This document shows, in pieces, positions 1-11,413 of a stretch of DNA of 64,000 bases. Position numbers and translations under genes: made by a program. The notes under the pieces were generated by a model. That model had not been told where the DNA came from. It did no database searches and saw nothing but the letters and a program-made list of their open reading frames with translations. The stretch is from Aliivibrio sifiae (GTDB lineage: Bacteria; Pseudomonadota; Gammaproteobacteria; Enterobacterales; Vibrionaceae). Location of the stretch: NCBI RefSeq assembly GCF_002954715.1, contig NZ_MSCP01000002.1:1373569-1437568 (forward strand), given 5' to 3'. The stretch's first letter is position 1. Every line of letters starts with the position of its first letter.

Positions 1-477
1 TTCAATAATGTCATTCAGCGTCGCATCAATATTTATGGTAATAACGCTTTTCTCACTCACTGGACGCTCTAAAATATCAAACTGACTCTTTACCATATTC
101 TCTTTCATGAAATGACCAGAGCGAAAAGACATTCTTTGTAAGATAAGCTCAATACTTCCATCCAGAAAAACAAAACTGACGTTTTTATTCCCTTCTCGGA
201 TTTTATCGCGATAGCTTTTTTTCAATGATGAGCAAACAATTACACCTGTTTCGTTTTTACTTTCAATGCTAAATGCCGCATCACGTACTCGCTCCAACCA
301 AGGCAAGCGATCTTCATCGCTCAATGGCTCACCACGTGACATTTTTAAAATATTCGCTTTTGGGTGTAAGTCATCCCCATCGATAAATTTCGCTGAAATT
401 CGTGTTGCCAGCAATTCACCAATCGTGCTTTTACCACAGCCTGAGACACCCATAATAATGATGCTTTTTCCTGACAT
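1..477 (-). CDS. gntK: Gluconokinase, 3' end beyond the window
   Basis: The product phosphorylates D-gluconate to 6-phosphogluconate in the cytoplasm, feeding the Entner-Doudoroff and pentose phosphate pathways. Reading from the ATG at 477, the protein begins MSGKSIIIMGVSGCGKST, a P-loop at residues 10-18 typical of the small GntK kinases, followed by the DGDDLHPKANILKMS segment and SDEDRLPWL that are also characteristic. 159 codons are visible and open to the window edge; the E. coli enzyme is about 175 residues, so only a short C-terminal tail is missing. It is divergent from the KDPG aldolase gene, with GntR-like palindromes between them, which suggests shared gluconate control. Family call is firm; which paralogue it is cannot be told. 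Confidence 0.9.
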   Translation of the reverse strand, partial: MSGKSIIIMGVSGCGKSTIGELLATRISAKFIDGDDLHPKANILKMSRGEPLSDEDRLPWLERVRDAAFSIESKNETGVIVCSSLKKSYRDKIREGNKNVSFVFLDGSIELILQRMSFRSGHFMKENMVKSQFDILERPVSEKSVITINIDATLNDIIE

Positions 478-549
478 TTTTACTCCCTAAGTTTTTTTGA
501 GCTAGATCTCACTTTTCAAACATCGTGAAGAATTTAGTTTATTTCCTAA

Positions 550-579
550 ATGTTATTGGTAACATGTTACCCGTAACTT
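550..579. promoter_or_regulatory. Two overlapping GntR-type operator palindromes
   Basis: Positions 550-565 read ATGTTATTGGTAACAT and 564-579 read ATGTTACCCGTAACTT. Both match the known gluconate repressor box, ATGTTACC-n-GGTAACAT, with few mismatches. They sit between gntK and the aldolase gene, so they could repress both divergent promoters. The assignment to GntR is inferred; no gntR gene is in the window. Confidence 0.65.
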
Positions 580-631
580 AGAGGTTTGTGAAACTATTTT
601 CTTCAAGCTTCGACCAATTAAGGGATAAAAA

Positions 632-1246
632 ATGCAAACCATCGAACAGCAATTAAAAGAAATCAAAATCGTTCCAGTTATCGCAATTGAAGATAAAAAT
701 AATGCAGTTCCACTCGCTAAAGTACTTATAGAAAATGGATTACCTTGTGCTGAAATAACCTTCAGAACCGAGGCTGCTGTTGAATCTATTCGTTTAATGA
801 GAGAAGCATACCCAACACTGTTGATTGGTGCAGGTACAGTATTAACAACCCAACAAGTTGATGACGCTATCGATGCGGGTGCTGATTTCATTGTCAGTCC
901 AGGTTTGAACCCAACCACAGTGACTTACTGCCAAGAGAAAAACATTCCTATTATCCCAGGAGTTAATAATCCAAGCTTAGTTGAACAAGCAATGTCTTTA
1001 GGATTAAAAACCGTCAAATTCTTTCCTGCGGAACCTTCTGGTGGCCTATCGATGCTAAAAGCTTTATCTGCAGTTTATCCTGTCAGCTTTATGCCAACCG
1101 GCGGCATTAGTCCAACGAATGTTTCTGATTATCTTGCTTTACCCTCTGTTGTCGCTTGTGGTGGAACATGGATGGTGCCAAATGCCATGATCAACAACGG
1201 TGATTGGAAAGGTTTAACTCAGCTAGTAAAAGACGTAAATAATTAA
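632..1246 (+). CDS. eda: KDPG/KHG aldolase, first copy
   Basis: Class I aldolase that cleaves 2-keto-3-deoxy-6-phosphogluconate to pyruvate and glyceraldehyde-3-phosphate. The 204-residue protein is the usual family length. Catalytic landmarks are visible: the EITFR motif with Glu41, the GAGTVLT strand, and the Schiff-base Lys129 within VKFFPAE. The start is supported by the AAGGGAT ribosome site eight bases upstream. It is divergent from gntK and upstream of a PTS EIIBC and a GH1 gene, fitting a gluconate/Entner-Doudoroff role. A second, clearly similar aldolase gene lies at 25187-25837 in the uronate operon; the shared landmarks suggest duplication with separate regulation. Confidence 0.92.
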   Translation: MQTIEQQLKEIKIVPVIAIEDKNNAVPLAKVLIENGLPCAEITFRTEAAVESIRLMREAYPTLLIGAGTVLTTQQVDDAIDAGADFIVSPGLNPTTVTYCQEKNIPIIPGVNNPSLVEQAMSLGLKTVKFFPAEPSGGLSMLKALSAVYPVSFMPTGGISPTNVSDYLALPSVVACGGTWMVPNAMINNGDWKGLTQLVKDVNN

Positions 1247-1358
1247 ATTTTGACAAAAACAAAACAATAACAAGGCGAGCGATGAGTACTCTGTTGGTTA
1301 TTTAATCAATGATTCGTTCGTCTGTTCTCACACATGGAAAGTAAACTTGGAGTTAAGC

Positions 1359-4327
<2,969 letters not shown>

Positions 4328-4342
4328 AAGAATCCTAATAAT

Positions 4343-4382
4343 AAATAGCCAACCTCTTCCTCCAGAGGTTGGCTATTTTTTT
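4343..4382 (+). terminator. Rho-independent terminator after the GH1 gene
   Basis: A ten-base-pair stem, AGCCAACCTC with GAGGTTGGCT, has an eight-base loop and is followed by a T-rich run. It ends the EIIBC-GH1 unit and separates it from the convergent methyltransferase gene. Confidence 0.85.
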
Positions 4383-4387
4383 ATTCT

Positions 4388-5152
4388 TTATTTAGAAAAA
4401 ACAGCGGTGAGATAACGATTGTTTAGCCCTTTCGTTAATATCGAATGCACTCTAAAGAACAGCGCACTTGGCTTTTTAACATAGTGTTTAACGATATTTC
4501 GCCCCACGCCTTGAGAGCGGTTTTCTTTCGATTCTTTTTTCGAAAACAACCCTTTAAATTCCCAATATTGGATCTGTTCAAACGTTTCATTCGGCTGATA
4601 ATTCGAGGCTGAAAACAGACGATAAAAAGAAGCAACAGTAAAATCATGCAAATGATGAGGGTTTCCATCTACCGTTGGCGTCGTCGGAACTGAAGCAATC
4701 ATCACTCCTTTTTCGCTCAATTGAGTCAATAAATGTGTCACCATCTTTTGAGGTTCTGGCACATGCTCTATGGTTTCTAAACTAATAATAGTGTCAAACT
4801 GTTGATATTCATCATCACTAAGTAAAAGTTGGAAATCCATACTATTACCGCATTCATAGCGTAAGTTTTCTGCTTGATAATGGGTTTTCGCGTATTCAAC
4901 CGCTAGTGGGTCAACATCAACTCCTACAAATATTTTTTCTGGATGTGCTTCAGCCATTAATGCTGTGCCATATCCACAACCACAAGCAATGTCCAGAATA
5001 TACGTTCCACATAACTGCTTTGAAGCAAATTCATAGCGTTCTAGATGAATGTCTAGTACATCTTGATGACTTTTCTCATCTTGATTCAGCTGTTTTGGGT
5101 AAATTCGTTCTAGAGAATGCTCAGCTGTTATCTTTTCTTTTGTGAAATCCAT
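4388..5152 (-). CDS. Class I SAM-dependent methyltransferase
   Basis: A soluble 254-residue Rossmann-fold methyltransferase. Motif I is DIACGCGYGT (around residue 54), followed by the acidic VGVDVDP strand that contacts SAM, and a SLETIEHVPEP post-motif. This arrangement is typical of UbiE/Coq5-like and small-molecule or lipid methyltransferases, but the substrate cannot be inferred. The gene is single, convergent with the GH1 gene and about 60 bases upstream of the end of the LysR gene on the same strand, so it may share its transcript. No signal peptide or membrane segment is visible. Confidence 0.8.
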   Translation of the reverse strand: MDFTKEKITAEHSLERIYPKQLNQDEKSHQDVLDIHLERYEFASKQLCGTYILDIACGCGYGTALMAEAHPEKIFVGVDVDPLAVEYAKTHYQAENLRYECGNSMDFQLLLSDDEYQQFDTIISLETIEHVPEPQKMVTHLLTQLSEKGVMIASVPTTPTVDGNPHHLHDFTVASFYRLFSASNYQPNETFEQIQYWEFKGLFSKKESKENRSQGVGRNIVKHYVKKPSALFFRVHSILTKGLNNRYLTAVFSK

Positions 5153-5213
5153 TTAAATACCTTGATAGATGACGCCTAAAAATAGTAATGACAATGCTTA
5201 TATTGATTGAGGG

Positions 5214-6140
5214 TCAGATAGTAACATTATTTGGCTTTTTCATACGCTCACATAACCAGTTTAGCGACTGATCATTCAAACTTAATTTGTTATAAACCAT
5301 GCTATAAGCAACCTGACCATAATCAAAAGGCAACGCTTTAATAACTAATCCTTGAGCTTGCTTTGCCGTTTCCGCCCATTTTTTAGAGCAGGTAAATAAA
5401 AATTCAGTTTGATGACAAAGAATTGCTGCACTACCAAAATCAGCCACCGAAATAACAACGTTTCTTGGCTTATATTGCTGTGTAAGACACTGTTCAAAAT
5501 AAGGCACATTTAGTTCCTTATCAAAAATACCTACGTGCTTGTATGCTAAATAGGCTTCAACGGTTAATTCTTTATCGACTAACGGATGATCAGAACCCAT
5601 CAAACAAACCATCTCATCATCAAGTACGGTTTCCCACACTAATTGCTTTTCTGTCGTTGGTGGCTGGCTTCTATCATGAGGTAACAAAATGACATCAACT
5701 TGGCCATTTAATAACGCATCAAATCCTAAGTGTTCTTTGGAATGAATATCAATATGCGAATTAGGCGCTTGAGCTGATAAAATATCACTAATTATTGGTG
5801 CAAATATCTCAAAGGTACTCTCCCGCATTGAGAGTGAAAACTTACCTAAAAACCGCAAAGGTTCAAAAGCAGATTGATTCAATAACCCATTCATATTGTT
5901 AATAATGACATGTACCGTCGGGCCAATTTTTAATGCATAAGGCGTAGGAATTAATTGCGTCCCTTCTCGATAAAAAAGCTCATCGCCAAGTAATGACTTT
6001 AATTGTGATAACGTTTTACTGACACTGGATGGACTCATACATAAAATTTCAGCGCTTTGAGTAACACTATGAGTCGACAACATTATATGCAGCGCCGTTA
6101 GTTGTTTAAAATTAATACGAGAAAGTTGAATAAGATCCAT
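5214..6140 (-). CDS. LysR-family transcriptional regulator
   Basis: A 308-residue LysR regulator. The N-terminal winged helix covers about residues 7-65 (FKQLTALHIML...SAEILCMSPSSVSKTLSQLKSLLGDELFYREG), and the rest is the periplasmic-binding-like effector domain. The form is closer to the LeuO/NodD-like subgroup than to CynR-like proteins, judging by the N-terminus. It is divergent from the riboswitch-controlled mneA gene with about 130 bases to that promoter, but nothing in the sequence shows it controls mneA. The downstream methyltransferase could be a target. Effector unknown. Confidence 0.85.
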   Translation of the reverse strand: MDLIQLSRINFKQLTALHIMLSTHSVTQSAEILCMSPSSVSKTLSQLKSLLGDELFYREGTQLIPTPYALKIGPTVHVIINNMNGLLNQSAFEPLRFLGKFSLSMRESTFEIFAPIISDILSAQAPNSHIDIHSKEHLGFDALLNGQVDVILLPHDRSQPPTTEKQLVWETVLDDEMVCLMGSDHPLVDKELTVEAYLAYKHVGIFDKELNVPYFEQCLTQQYKPRNVVISVADFGSAAILCHQTEFLFTCSKKWAETAKQAQGLVIKALPFDYGQVAYSMVYNKLSLNDQSLNWLCERMKKPNNVTI

Positions 6141-6267
6141 AGCGCCATTTACATAAGGTGATTGAATGAAGCGGATTATAATACGAACCCATCAAAATAG
6201 GTGTGTAAAAAACTCTACGACTACGATCACAAACAGAGTGATTCACATTCTCCAACAATACCTTGAC

Positions 6268-6296
6268 TTGAATCTAGACGCTGATTCCCCTATTAT
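6268..6296 (+). promoter_or_regulatory. Sigma-70 promoter for the mneA leader
   Basis: TTGAAT at 6268-6273 and TATTAT at 6291-6296 are separated by 17 bases. The predicted transcript start is near 6303, exactly where the conserved part of the manganese riboswitch begins. Confidence 0.6.
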
Positions 6297-6300
6297 CACG

Positions 6301-6512
6301 TCCTTACTCTTTGGGGAGTAGCCTGCTTTCATGTTTTAATTGTCTAAACAAAATAAACAGAAAGTTTGTATATCAACATAATTGATGCAAAATCATCATG
6401 GTATACGAGACAAGTATGAGCAACTTGTTCGGCAAGACCTTAGATTAACATCACGAACCATTGGGTGGGCGTGAGGTTTTTCTATGGATCTTATAATTAT
6501 AATCCCGCCCAA
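6301..6512 (+). ncRNA. yybP-ykoY manganese riboswitch leader
   Basis: The leader contains CTTTGGGGAGTAGCC (6309-6323), the hallmark 5' conserved segment of yybP-ykoY Mn(II) riboswitches, and about 100 bases later the second conserved region, ACTTGTTCGGCAAGACCTT (6423-6441). Downstream, TTGGGTGGG (6461-6469) can pair with CCCGCCCAA (6504-6512), placing a stem just before the mneA start. This would be an expression platform acting on translation or termination. The link to the Gdt1/MneA manganese exporter is the known association of this riboswitch class. Exact 5' and 3' limits are estimates. Confidence 0.8.
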
Positions 6513-6524
6513 GTGAGTAATGTC

Positions 6525-7082
6525 GTGAGTGTATTAGCAATATCTATAACCACCGTCGCACTAGCCGAAATCGGTGATAAAACCCAACTTCTCTCTTTAC
6601 TGCTTGCCAGTAGATACCGAAAACCACTTCCTATTATTGCTGCAATCTTTTTTGCAACCATTTTAAATCATGCTTTAGCGGCTTATTTAGGCGTTGTCGT
6701 TGCCGATTTTTTAACACCAGAAACCTTGAAGTGGGTTCTTATTGTGAGCTTTGTAGCAATGGCTGGTTGGGTCTTGATCCCAGATAAATTGGATGATGAC
6801 GAAAAAATATCAAACAGAGGTCCTTTTGTTGCTAGCTTCATTGCCTTTTTCATTGCTGAAATTGGTGATAAAACTCAAATCGCAACGTCTATTCTAGGCG
6901 CACAAAATGCTGATGCTTTGCATTGGGTTATTTTAGGCACCACTATAGGTATGTTACTTGCCAATGTGCCCGTTGTACTAATTGGTAAGTTCTCTGCTGA
7001 TAAACTGCCATTAACCTTAATTCATCGTATTACTGCTGTTATCTTCTTAGGGTTGGCAGTAGGGACTTTCTTCGGAATGTAG
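6525..7082 (+). CDS. mneA: Manganese exporter MneA (UPF0016/Gdt1 family)
   Basis: Inner-membrane protein that exports excess Mn(II). The protein has two homologous halves, each with the family motif EIGDKTQ (near residues 14 and 112), separated by hydrophobic helices, six to seven in total. The product from the GTG at 6525 begins with a Val-start SVLAISITTVALAEIGDKTQ sequence of about 185 residues, the usual length. A longer frame opens at a GTG at 6465 but would run through the riboswitch expression platform; AAGTGAG lies at a proper distance before 6525. The gene is single and its leader carries a yybP-ykoY riboswitch, so manganese should induce it. Confidence 0.88.
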   Translation: MSVLAISITTVALAEIGDKTQLLSLLLASRYRKPLPIIAAIFFATILNHALAAYLGVVVADFLTPETLKWVLIVSFVAMAGWVLIPDKLDDDEKISNRGPFVASFIAFFIAEIGDKTQIATSILGAQNADALHWVILGTTIGMLLANVPVVLIGKFSADKLPLTLIHRITAVIFLGLAVGTFFGM

Positions 7083-7130
7083 CTTTCTTAACTTGTATTC
7101 TATTAATAAGCCCTTATCTTTGTAATATAA

Positions 7131-7155
7131 GCAGATCATCTTTTGGGTGATCTGC
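7131..7155. repeat. Hairpin between mneA and nfsA
   Basis: GCAGATCA at 7131-7138 pairs with TGATCTGC at 7148-7155 around a nine-base loop. There is no clear T-run after it, so it may be a weak terminator of mneA or part of the nfsA leader. Confidence 0.45.
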
Positions 7156-7185
7156 TCTCCTAACTATCACAAGATGGAATGTATT

Positions 7186-7908
7186 ATGAACCCAGTTATC
7201 GATACGATTTTAAACCACCGCTCTATTCGTTCTTTCACTAACGAACCTATCTCTAAAGAGCAATTAGATACCATCATCAGCGCTGGTATTGCAGCCTCTT
7301 CTTCTAGCTTACTTCAAGTAAATTCAATTATTCGTGTTACCAATATAGATAAACGTAAAGCATTAGTTGAGCTTTCTGGCGGTCAACCTTATGTTGAAGG
7401 TGCCGCGGAGTTTCTGGTTTTTTGTATTGATTTTCAACGTCACCATGAAATGAACCCAGAAGTAAAAACGGAATATACAGAACTAACACTGATTGGTGCT
7501 GTTGATGCCGGGATCATGGCGCAAAATTGCTTATTAACGGCAGAATCAATGGACCTCGGTGGCGTATATATTGGTGGCTTACGAACTCACGCACAAGAAG
7601 TGGATGATTTACTTGAGTTGCCAGATTACACCGCCGTTCTATTTGGCATGTGTTTAGGTCACCCTGCTCAAACACCACAGAAGAAACCTCGTTTAAGTCC
7701 AGAGGTTATCGTTCATGAAAATACCTATCAACAACTCGATAAAAACAAAGTCCATGAATACGACGACATCATGTCGACATACTATGCAACGCGTACCAGT
7801 AATCAAAAACAAAGTTCATGGTCAGAGCAAATTACAAGCAAGTTGTCACAAGAGTCACGCCCTCATATCAAGGGGTACTTGAATAACAAAGGCCTAGCGA
7901 TTAAGTAA
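7186..7908 (+). CDS. nfsA: NADPH-dependent nitroreductase/flavin reductase (NfsA/Frp family)
   Basis: A soluble FMN-dependent nitroreductase that reduces nitroaromatics, quinones or flavin with NADPH. The 240-residue length equals that of E. coli NfsA. Family motifs seen: NHRSIRSFTNEPI at the N-terminus, the flavin-binding SSSLLQVNS segment, GAVDAGIMAQNCLLTAE, GGVYIGGLR and the LGHPAQTPQKKPRL C-terminal stretch typical of NfsA/Frp. The frame runs upstream to 7147, but the ATG at 7186 begins the conserved part and has a GGA-containing site before it. It stands alone between mneA and the serine deaminase. Confidence 0.87.
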   Translation: MNPVIDTILNHRSIRSFTNEPISKEQLDTIISAGIAASSSSLLQVNSIIRVTNIDKRKALVELSGGQPYVEGAAEFLVFCIDFQRHHEMNPEVKTEYTELTLIGAVDAGIMAQNCLLTAESMDLGGVYIGGLRTHAQEVDDLLELPDYTAVLFGMCLGHPAQTPQKKPRLSPEVIVHENTYQQLDKNKVHEYDDIMSTYYATRTSNQKQSSWSEQITSKLSQESRPHIKGYLNNKGLAIK

Positions 7909-8133
7909 TCAATAAATCCTTTACCCCTTATTTTTTGGGGTATTTGTCCTCATTCATTTATGTTACGTTTCACTATCTTAATCCCAAGTTCTAGTTGTTA
8001 GTGCTTGGGATTCGTCATTTTTAAGCACAAATCTACAAAACAACTAAACTTAATAATTATAATAGTAAAACCAGTAAGCGATGCTCACACGTTTATGATT
8101 TTGGTTTTACTGCATTTAAATAGGTAATGTCTT

Positions 8134-9504
8134 ATGCTGTCTATCTTTGATATCTACAAAATTGGCGTTGGGCCATCAAGCTCACACACCAATGGTCCTA
8201 TGATTGCGGGGTACAACTTCACGCAATTAATCCAACCTCATTTAGCACAAGTTTCTCGTGTCCAAGTTGATTTATATGGCTCACTCTCTTTAACAGGTAT
8301 CGGTCACCACACTGACCGCGCAACCATTTTAGGGTTATTAGGTAATCGCCCTGACACAATCAAGATAACCAGTGCAAATTTGGCAATGAAGAAAGCCATC
8401 GAAGATAAGATATTGCATATCGCGGGTGATCACGAAATCACTTTTGACTATGAAACCGACATGCTTTTCCATGAAACTAACTTACCATTGCACGAAAATG
8501 GCATGACGATTTCCATTTTTGATACGGCAGGCCAACTGCTTGCCATCGAAACTTATTACTCTGTGGGTGGTGGTTTTATTGCTACCGCAGATGAATTAAC
8601 TAATGGCAAAAGCACCACTGATGTTGAAGTTGAATTCCCATTCAAATCAGCCGATGAAATGCTAGAAAAAGCAAAAGTTCAAGGATTAAGTTTAGGTAGT
8701 TTTATTCTGCGTAATGAAGTCGCCTTCCAACCGATGGAAGCGATTGATGCGAAAGCCGATCAAATCTGGAAAGTCATGTCATTGTGTATGGAGCGTGGTT
8801 TTCAAACTGAAGGCATTCTTGATGGTGGCTTAAACGTGGTTCGTCGTGCCCCTGCGTTATTGAAAAAACTAGAAGCAAACGCCTCTATTGAAAACGATCC
8901 AATGGAGATCATGGATTGGATTAACTTATTTGCTTTTGCTGTAAGTGAAGAGAACGCCGCAGGTGGACAAGTTGTTACTTCTCCAACCAATGGTGCCGCT
9001 GGTGTTATTCCTGGTGTATTGATGTATTACCATCGTTTCATTAAAGAGCTTGATACAAAGCAACTAAAAGACTTCTTAGCGGTATCTGGTGCGATTGGTA
9101 TTTTATATAAAACTAATGCTTCCATTTCTGGCGCTGAGGTAGGTTGTCAGGGTGAAGTAGGCGTTTCATCATCAATGGCAGCGGCTGGCTTAACGGCACT
9201 TCGCGGTGGCAGTAATGAGCAAATTTGTATGGCGGCTGAAATTGCCATGGAACATTCGTTAGGTATGACGTGTGATCCTATTGGCGGCCTTGTTCAAGTA
9301 CCTTGTATCGAGCGTAATGCAATGGGGTCAATGAAGGCGATTAACGCCTCTCGTATGGCGCTTAAACGAACAAGCAAATGTCTTATCTCACTCGATAAAG
9401 TGATCGATACCATGTATCAAACAGGTAAAGATATGAACCGTAAATACCGTGAGACATCACTCGGTGGTTTAGCATTAATTCACATGGCACCACCGTGTGA
9501 GTAG
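8134..9504 (+). CDS. sdaA: L-serine ammonia-lyase, iron-sulfur type
   Basis: Deaminates L-serine to pyruvate and ammonia in the cytoplasm. The 456-residue single-chain form has the N-terminal beta domain beginning with SIFDIYKIGVGPSSSHT and the C-terminal alpha domain with SPTNGAAGVIPG. Cysteines in the alpha domain include those in GMTCDPIGGLVQVPCIERN, expected to ligate the oxygen-sensitive [4Fe-4S] cluster. It is monocistronic, with a 220-base leader and a strong terminator. Whether it is the SdaA or SdaB paralogue cannot be settled from sequence alone. Confidence 0.92.
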   Translation: MLSIFDIYKIGVGPSSSHTNGPMIAGYNFTQLIQPHLAQVSRVQVDLYGSLSLTGIGHHTDRATILGLLGNRPDTIKITSANLAMKKAIEDKILHIAGDHEITFDYETDMLFHETNLPLHENGMTISIFDTAGQLLAIETYYSVGGGFIATADELTNGKSTTDVEVEFPFKSADEMLEKAKVQGLSLGSFILRNEVAFQPMEAIDAKADQIWKVMSLCMERGFQTEGILDGGLNVVRRAPALLKKLEANASIENDPMEIMDWINLFAFAVSEENAAGGQVVTSPTNGAAGVIPGVLMYYHRFIKELDTKQLKDFLAVSGAIGILYKTNASISGAEVGCQGEVGVSSSMAAAGLTALRGGSNEQICMAAEIAMEHSLGMTCDPIGGLVQVPCIERNAMGSMKAINASRMALKRTSKCLISLDKVIDTMYQTGKDMNRKYRETSLGGLALIHMAPPCE

Positions 9505-9522
9505 GTAATAAATATAACCAAC

Positions 9523-9562
9523 AAAAAATCCAGAGTGACTCACCGAGACTCTGGATTTTTTA
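9523..9562. terminator. Bidirectional terminator between sdaA and the ABC operon
   Basis: The stem AATCCAGAGT (9527-9536) pairs with ACTCTGGATT (9548-9557), with an A-run before and a T-run after it. It can therefore serve both the serine deaminase gene and the convergent ABC operon. Confidence 0.88.
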
Positions 9563-9584
9563 TACTTATTATCCAAATATTGAA

Positions 9585-10376
9585 TTACTTTTTATACGGC
9601 GACACTATCGTATTCCCTGTCACCGCATGATTCGACACCATCACTAAATCTTGATATAAAGTTCGGATATTCTCTTCACTCAACACCTCATTTGGCTTAC
9701 CTTCTGCCATCACTTCACCTTGGTTAATCAAGATGAGTCGATCACAAAACTCTGCCGCAGTGTTTAAATTATGAATAGCGACTAGAGCTGACTTTCCGTT
9801 TTGGCATTCTTGATAAAGCACATTCATTAACTGCGATTCATGACCAATATCCAAACTGGCCGTTGGCTCATCAAGCAACATTAATGACGTTCCTTGCACT
9901 AATGATCGCGCAAAGTGTACTAACTGTTTTTCACCACCAGATAAATCAGTCACTGTTCGATTATGTAAATGCCCTATTCCAACTCTTTCTAACGCGGTTT
10001 TGCTTTTTTCTTTAATAACCACAGGTGAAATCAATTCTTGTTGCTGACGCGCATGAAACCCAAAACCAATAGTATCCAATACACTGAATGGAAAGGCTGC
10101 TTCACTGTATTGGGGTAAATAACTCATACTTAATGCACGTTCAATATGAGAAAGACTCGATAGCGATTCGCCTTTAATTGATATCTCCCCCTGAGAATAG
10201 GCTTGAAAACCACTGATGCATTTCATCAAGGTACTTTTACCAGCACCATTAGGGCCAATAACACCAACTAACTCACCCGCATTCACTGAAAATGAGATGT
10301 CGTTTAATAACATTTTTGAACCAACTTGATAACTTAGGTTTGATACGTTTAGTAATGCCGCTGTTGAATTCATCAT
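9585..10376 (-). CDS. ABC transporter ATPase, FecCD/BtuCD type
   Basis: Cytoplasmic ATPase of a vitamin B12/siderophore-class importer, 263 residues. Walker A is GPNGAGKST (about residues 41-49), the signature is LSGGEKQ, and Walker B is LMLLDEP followed by the His switch in AIHNLN. The start codon overlaps the permease stop by four bases (ATGA), indicating translational coupling. It is the last gene of a three-gene operon whose leader has a cobalamin riboswitch, so corrinoid import (a BtuD role) is the best guess rather than iron. Confidence 0.88.
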   Translation of the reverse strand: MMNSTAALLNVSNLSYQVGSKMLLNDISFSVNAGELVGVIGPNGAGKSTLMKCISGFQAYSQGEISIKGESLSSLSHIERALSMSYLPQYSEAAFPFSVLDTIGFGFHARQQQELISPVVIKEKSKTALERVGIGHLHNRTVTDLSGGEKQLVHFARSLVQGTSLMLLDEPTASLDIGHESQLMNVLYQECQNGKSALVAIHNLNTAAEFCDRLILINQGEVMAEGKPNEVLSEENIRTLYQDLVMVSNHAVTGNTIVSPYKK

Positions 10377-11413
10377 GCTAAACGCCCTTTTCTTTGGAAT
10401 CGAATAATTAAGCCTATAAAATAACAGCCGCCAATAAACGAGGTGATTATCCCTGCTTTCAATTCATTTGGTGCGATAATCCAACGACCTAACAAATCAC
10501 ATAAAAGCAAGAAAATAACACCAAAAATGGCAGAGAACGGCAACAGTTTTTCATGTGCAGGGCCCACTAATAAACGCACTAAATGCGGCACCATCAAGCC
10601 AATAAAGCCTATAGGTCCGGCAATCGCTATCGACATCGCAGTAAGCAAGGTAGCAAACATCAATAGCTTGAATCGAGTCTGTTTTACATTAAGCCCCATT
10701 CCGTGCGCACTTTCTTCACCTAATGCTAATAAATTTAAGGCTCGACTTTCTTTTAATAGCAGAATTGAAACAATAATAATGACAGGTGTTGGCCACAATA
10801 AATGTTGCCACATACGCCCATCCAAACCACCCATTGCCCAAAAAACAAATTGGCTGACTTCATATTGTTGAGCCATTAATAATAGCCCCATGCGAGCGCC
10901 ACCCAATAAGCTCGATAACGCCAAGCCCGTTAAGATTAAAAACAAGATCTGCGAAGAAGAACTGCGAGAAGCCAATACATAGATAAACGCTGATGCTGCT
11001 AATGCCCCCACTGTAGTAAAAATCGGTAGCCACATCGGGTTCATAAATGAAAAGCCCGTGACTATCGCAATCACCGCACCAAAACTACTGCCAGAACTCA
11101 CTCCCAACACATCTGGACTTGCTAATGGATTTTTAAATAAACCTTGAGTACACGCCCCAGCCAAGGCCAATGCACCACCAGCAAGAATAGCGGCGCACGC
11201 TCTAGGTAATCGAATATGCATAACAATCGCAGAGGCTAATGGGTATTCTTTTGCTGCGAGTTCGCTACCATTAAGCAAATAACTCTTAAACATCGCCAAT
11301 ATATCGATAATTGGAATATGCACAGCACCAAGGCTGAGATACGCCAAAAATAAGCCAACAAAAAGACTCACAGAAATAATAATTTGAACTGAAGTTAAAC
11401 GATAAAAAGGCAT
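10373..11413 (-). CDS. ABC transporter permease, FecCD/BtuC family
   Basis: Inner-membrane permease of 346 residues with about ten hydrophobic helices. Family signatures are clear: LPRACAAILAGGALALAGACTQGLFKNPLASPDVLG near residues 68-102 as a continuous block, and GPIGFIGLMVPHLVRLLVGPAH toward the C-terminus (each described here in part). It would form a homodimer with the ATPase encoded downstream. Its ATG overlaps the stop of the binding-protein gene by one base (TAATG). The cobalamin riboswitch upstream of the operon points to a corrinoid substrate. Confidence 0.9.
   Translation of the reverse strand: MPFYRLTSVQIIISVSLFVGLFLAYLSLGAVHIPIIDILAMFKSYLLNGSELAAKEYPLASAIVMHIRLPRACAAILAGGALALAGACTQGLFKNPLASPDVLGVSSGSSFGAVIAIVTGFSFMNPMWLPIFTTVGALAASAFIYVLASRSSSSQILFLILTGLALSSLLGGARMGLLLMAQQYEVSQFVFWAMGGLDGRMWQHLLWPTPVIIIVSILLLKESRALNLLALGEESAHGMGLNVKQTRFKLLMFATLLTAMSIAIAGPIGFIGLMVPHLVRLLVGPAHEKLLPFSAIFGVIFLLLCDLLGRWIIAPNELKAGIITSFIGGCYFIGLIIRFQRKGRLA

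Noticed and set aside
266..490. Plus-strand open frame opposite gntK
   Set aside because: It is antisense to a clear gluconokinase with P-loop and has no ribosome site or family features.
6465..6524. N-terminal extension of MneA from the GTG at 6465
   Set aside because: It would translate the riboswitch expression platform and adds 20 residues outside the family's conserved start; kept only as a question in the findings.
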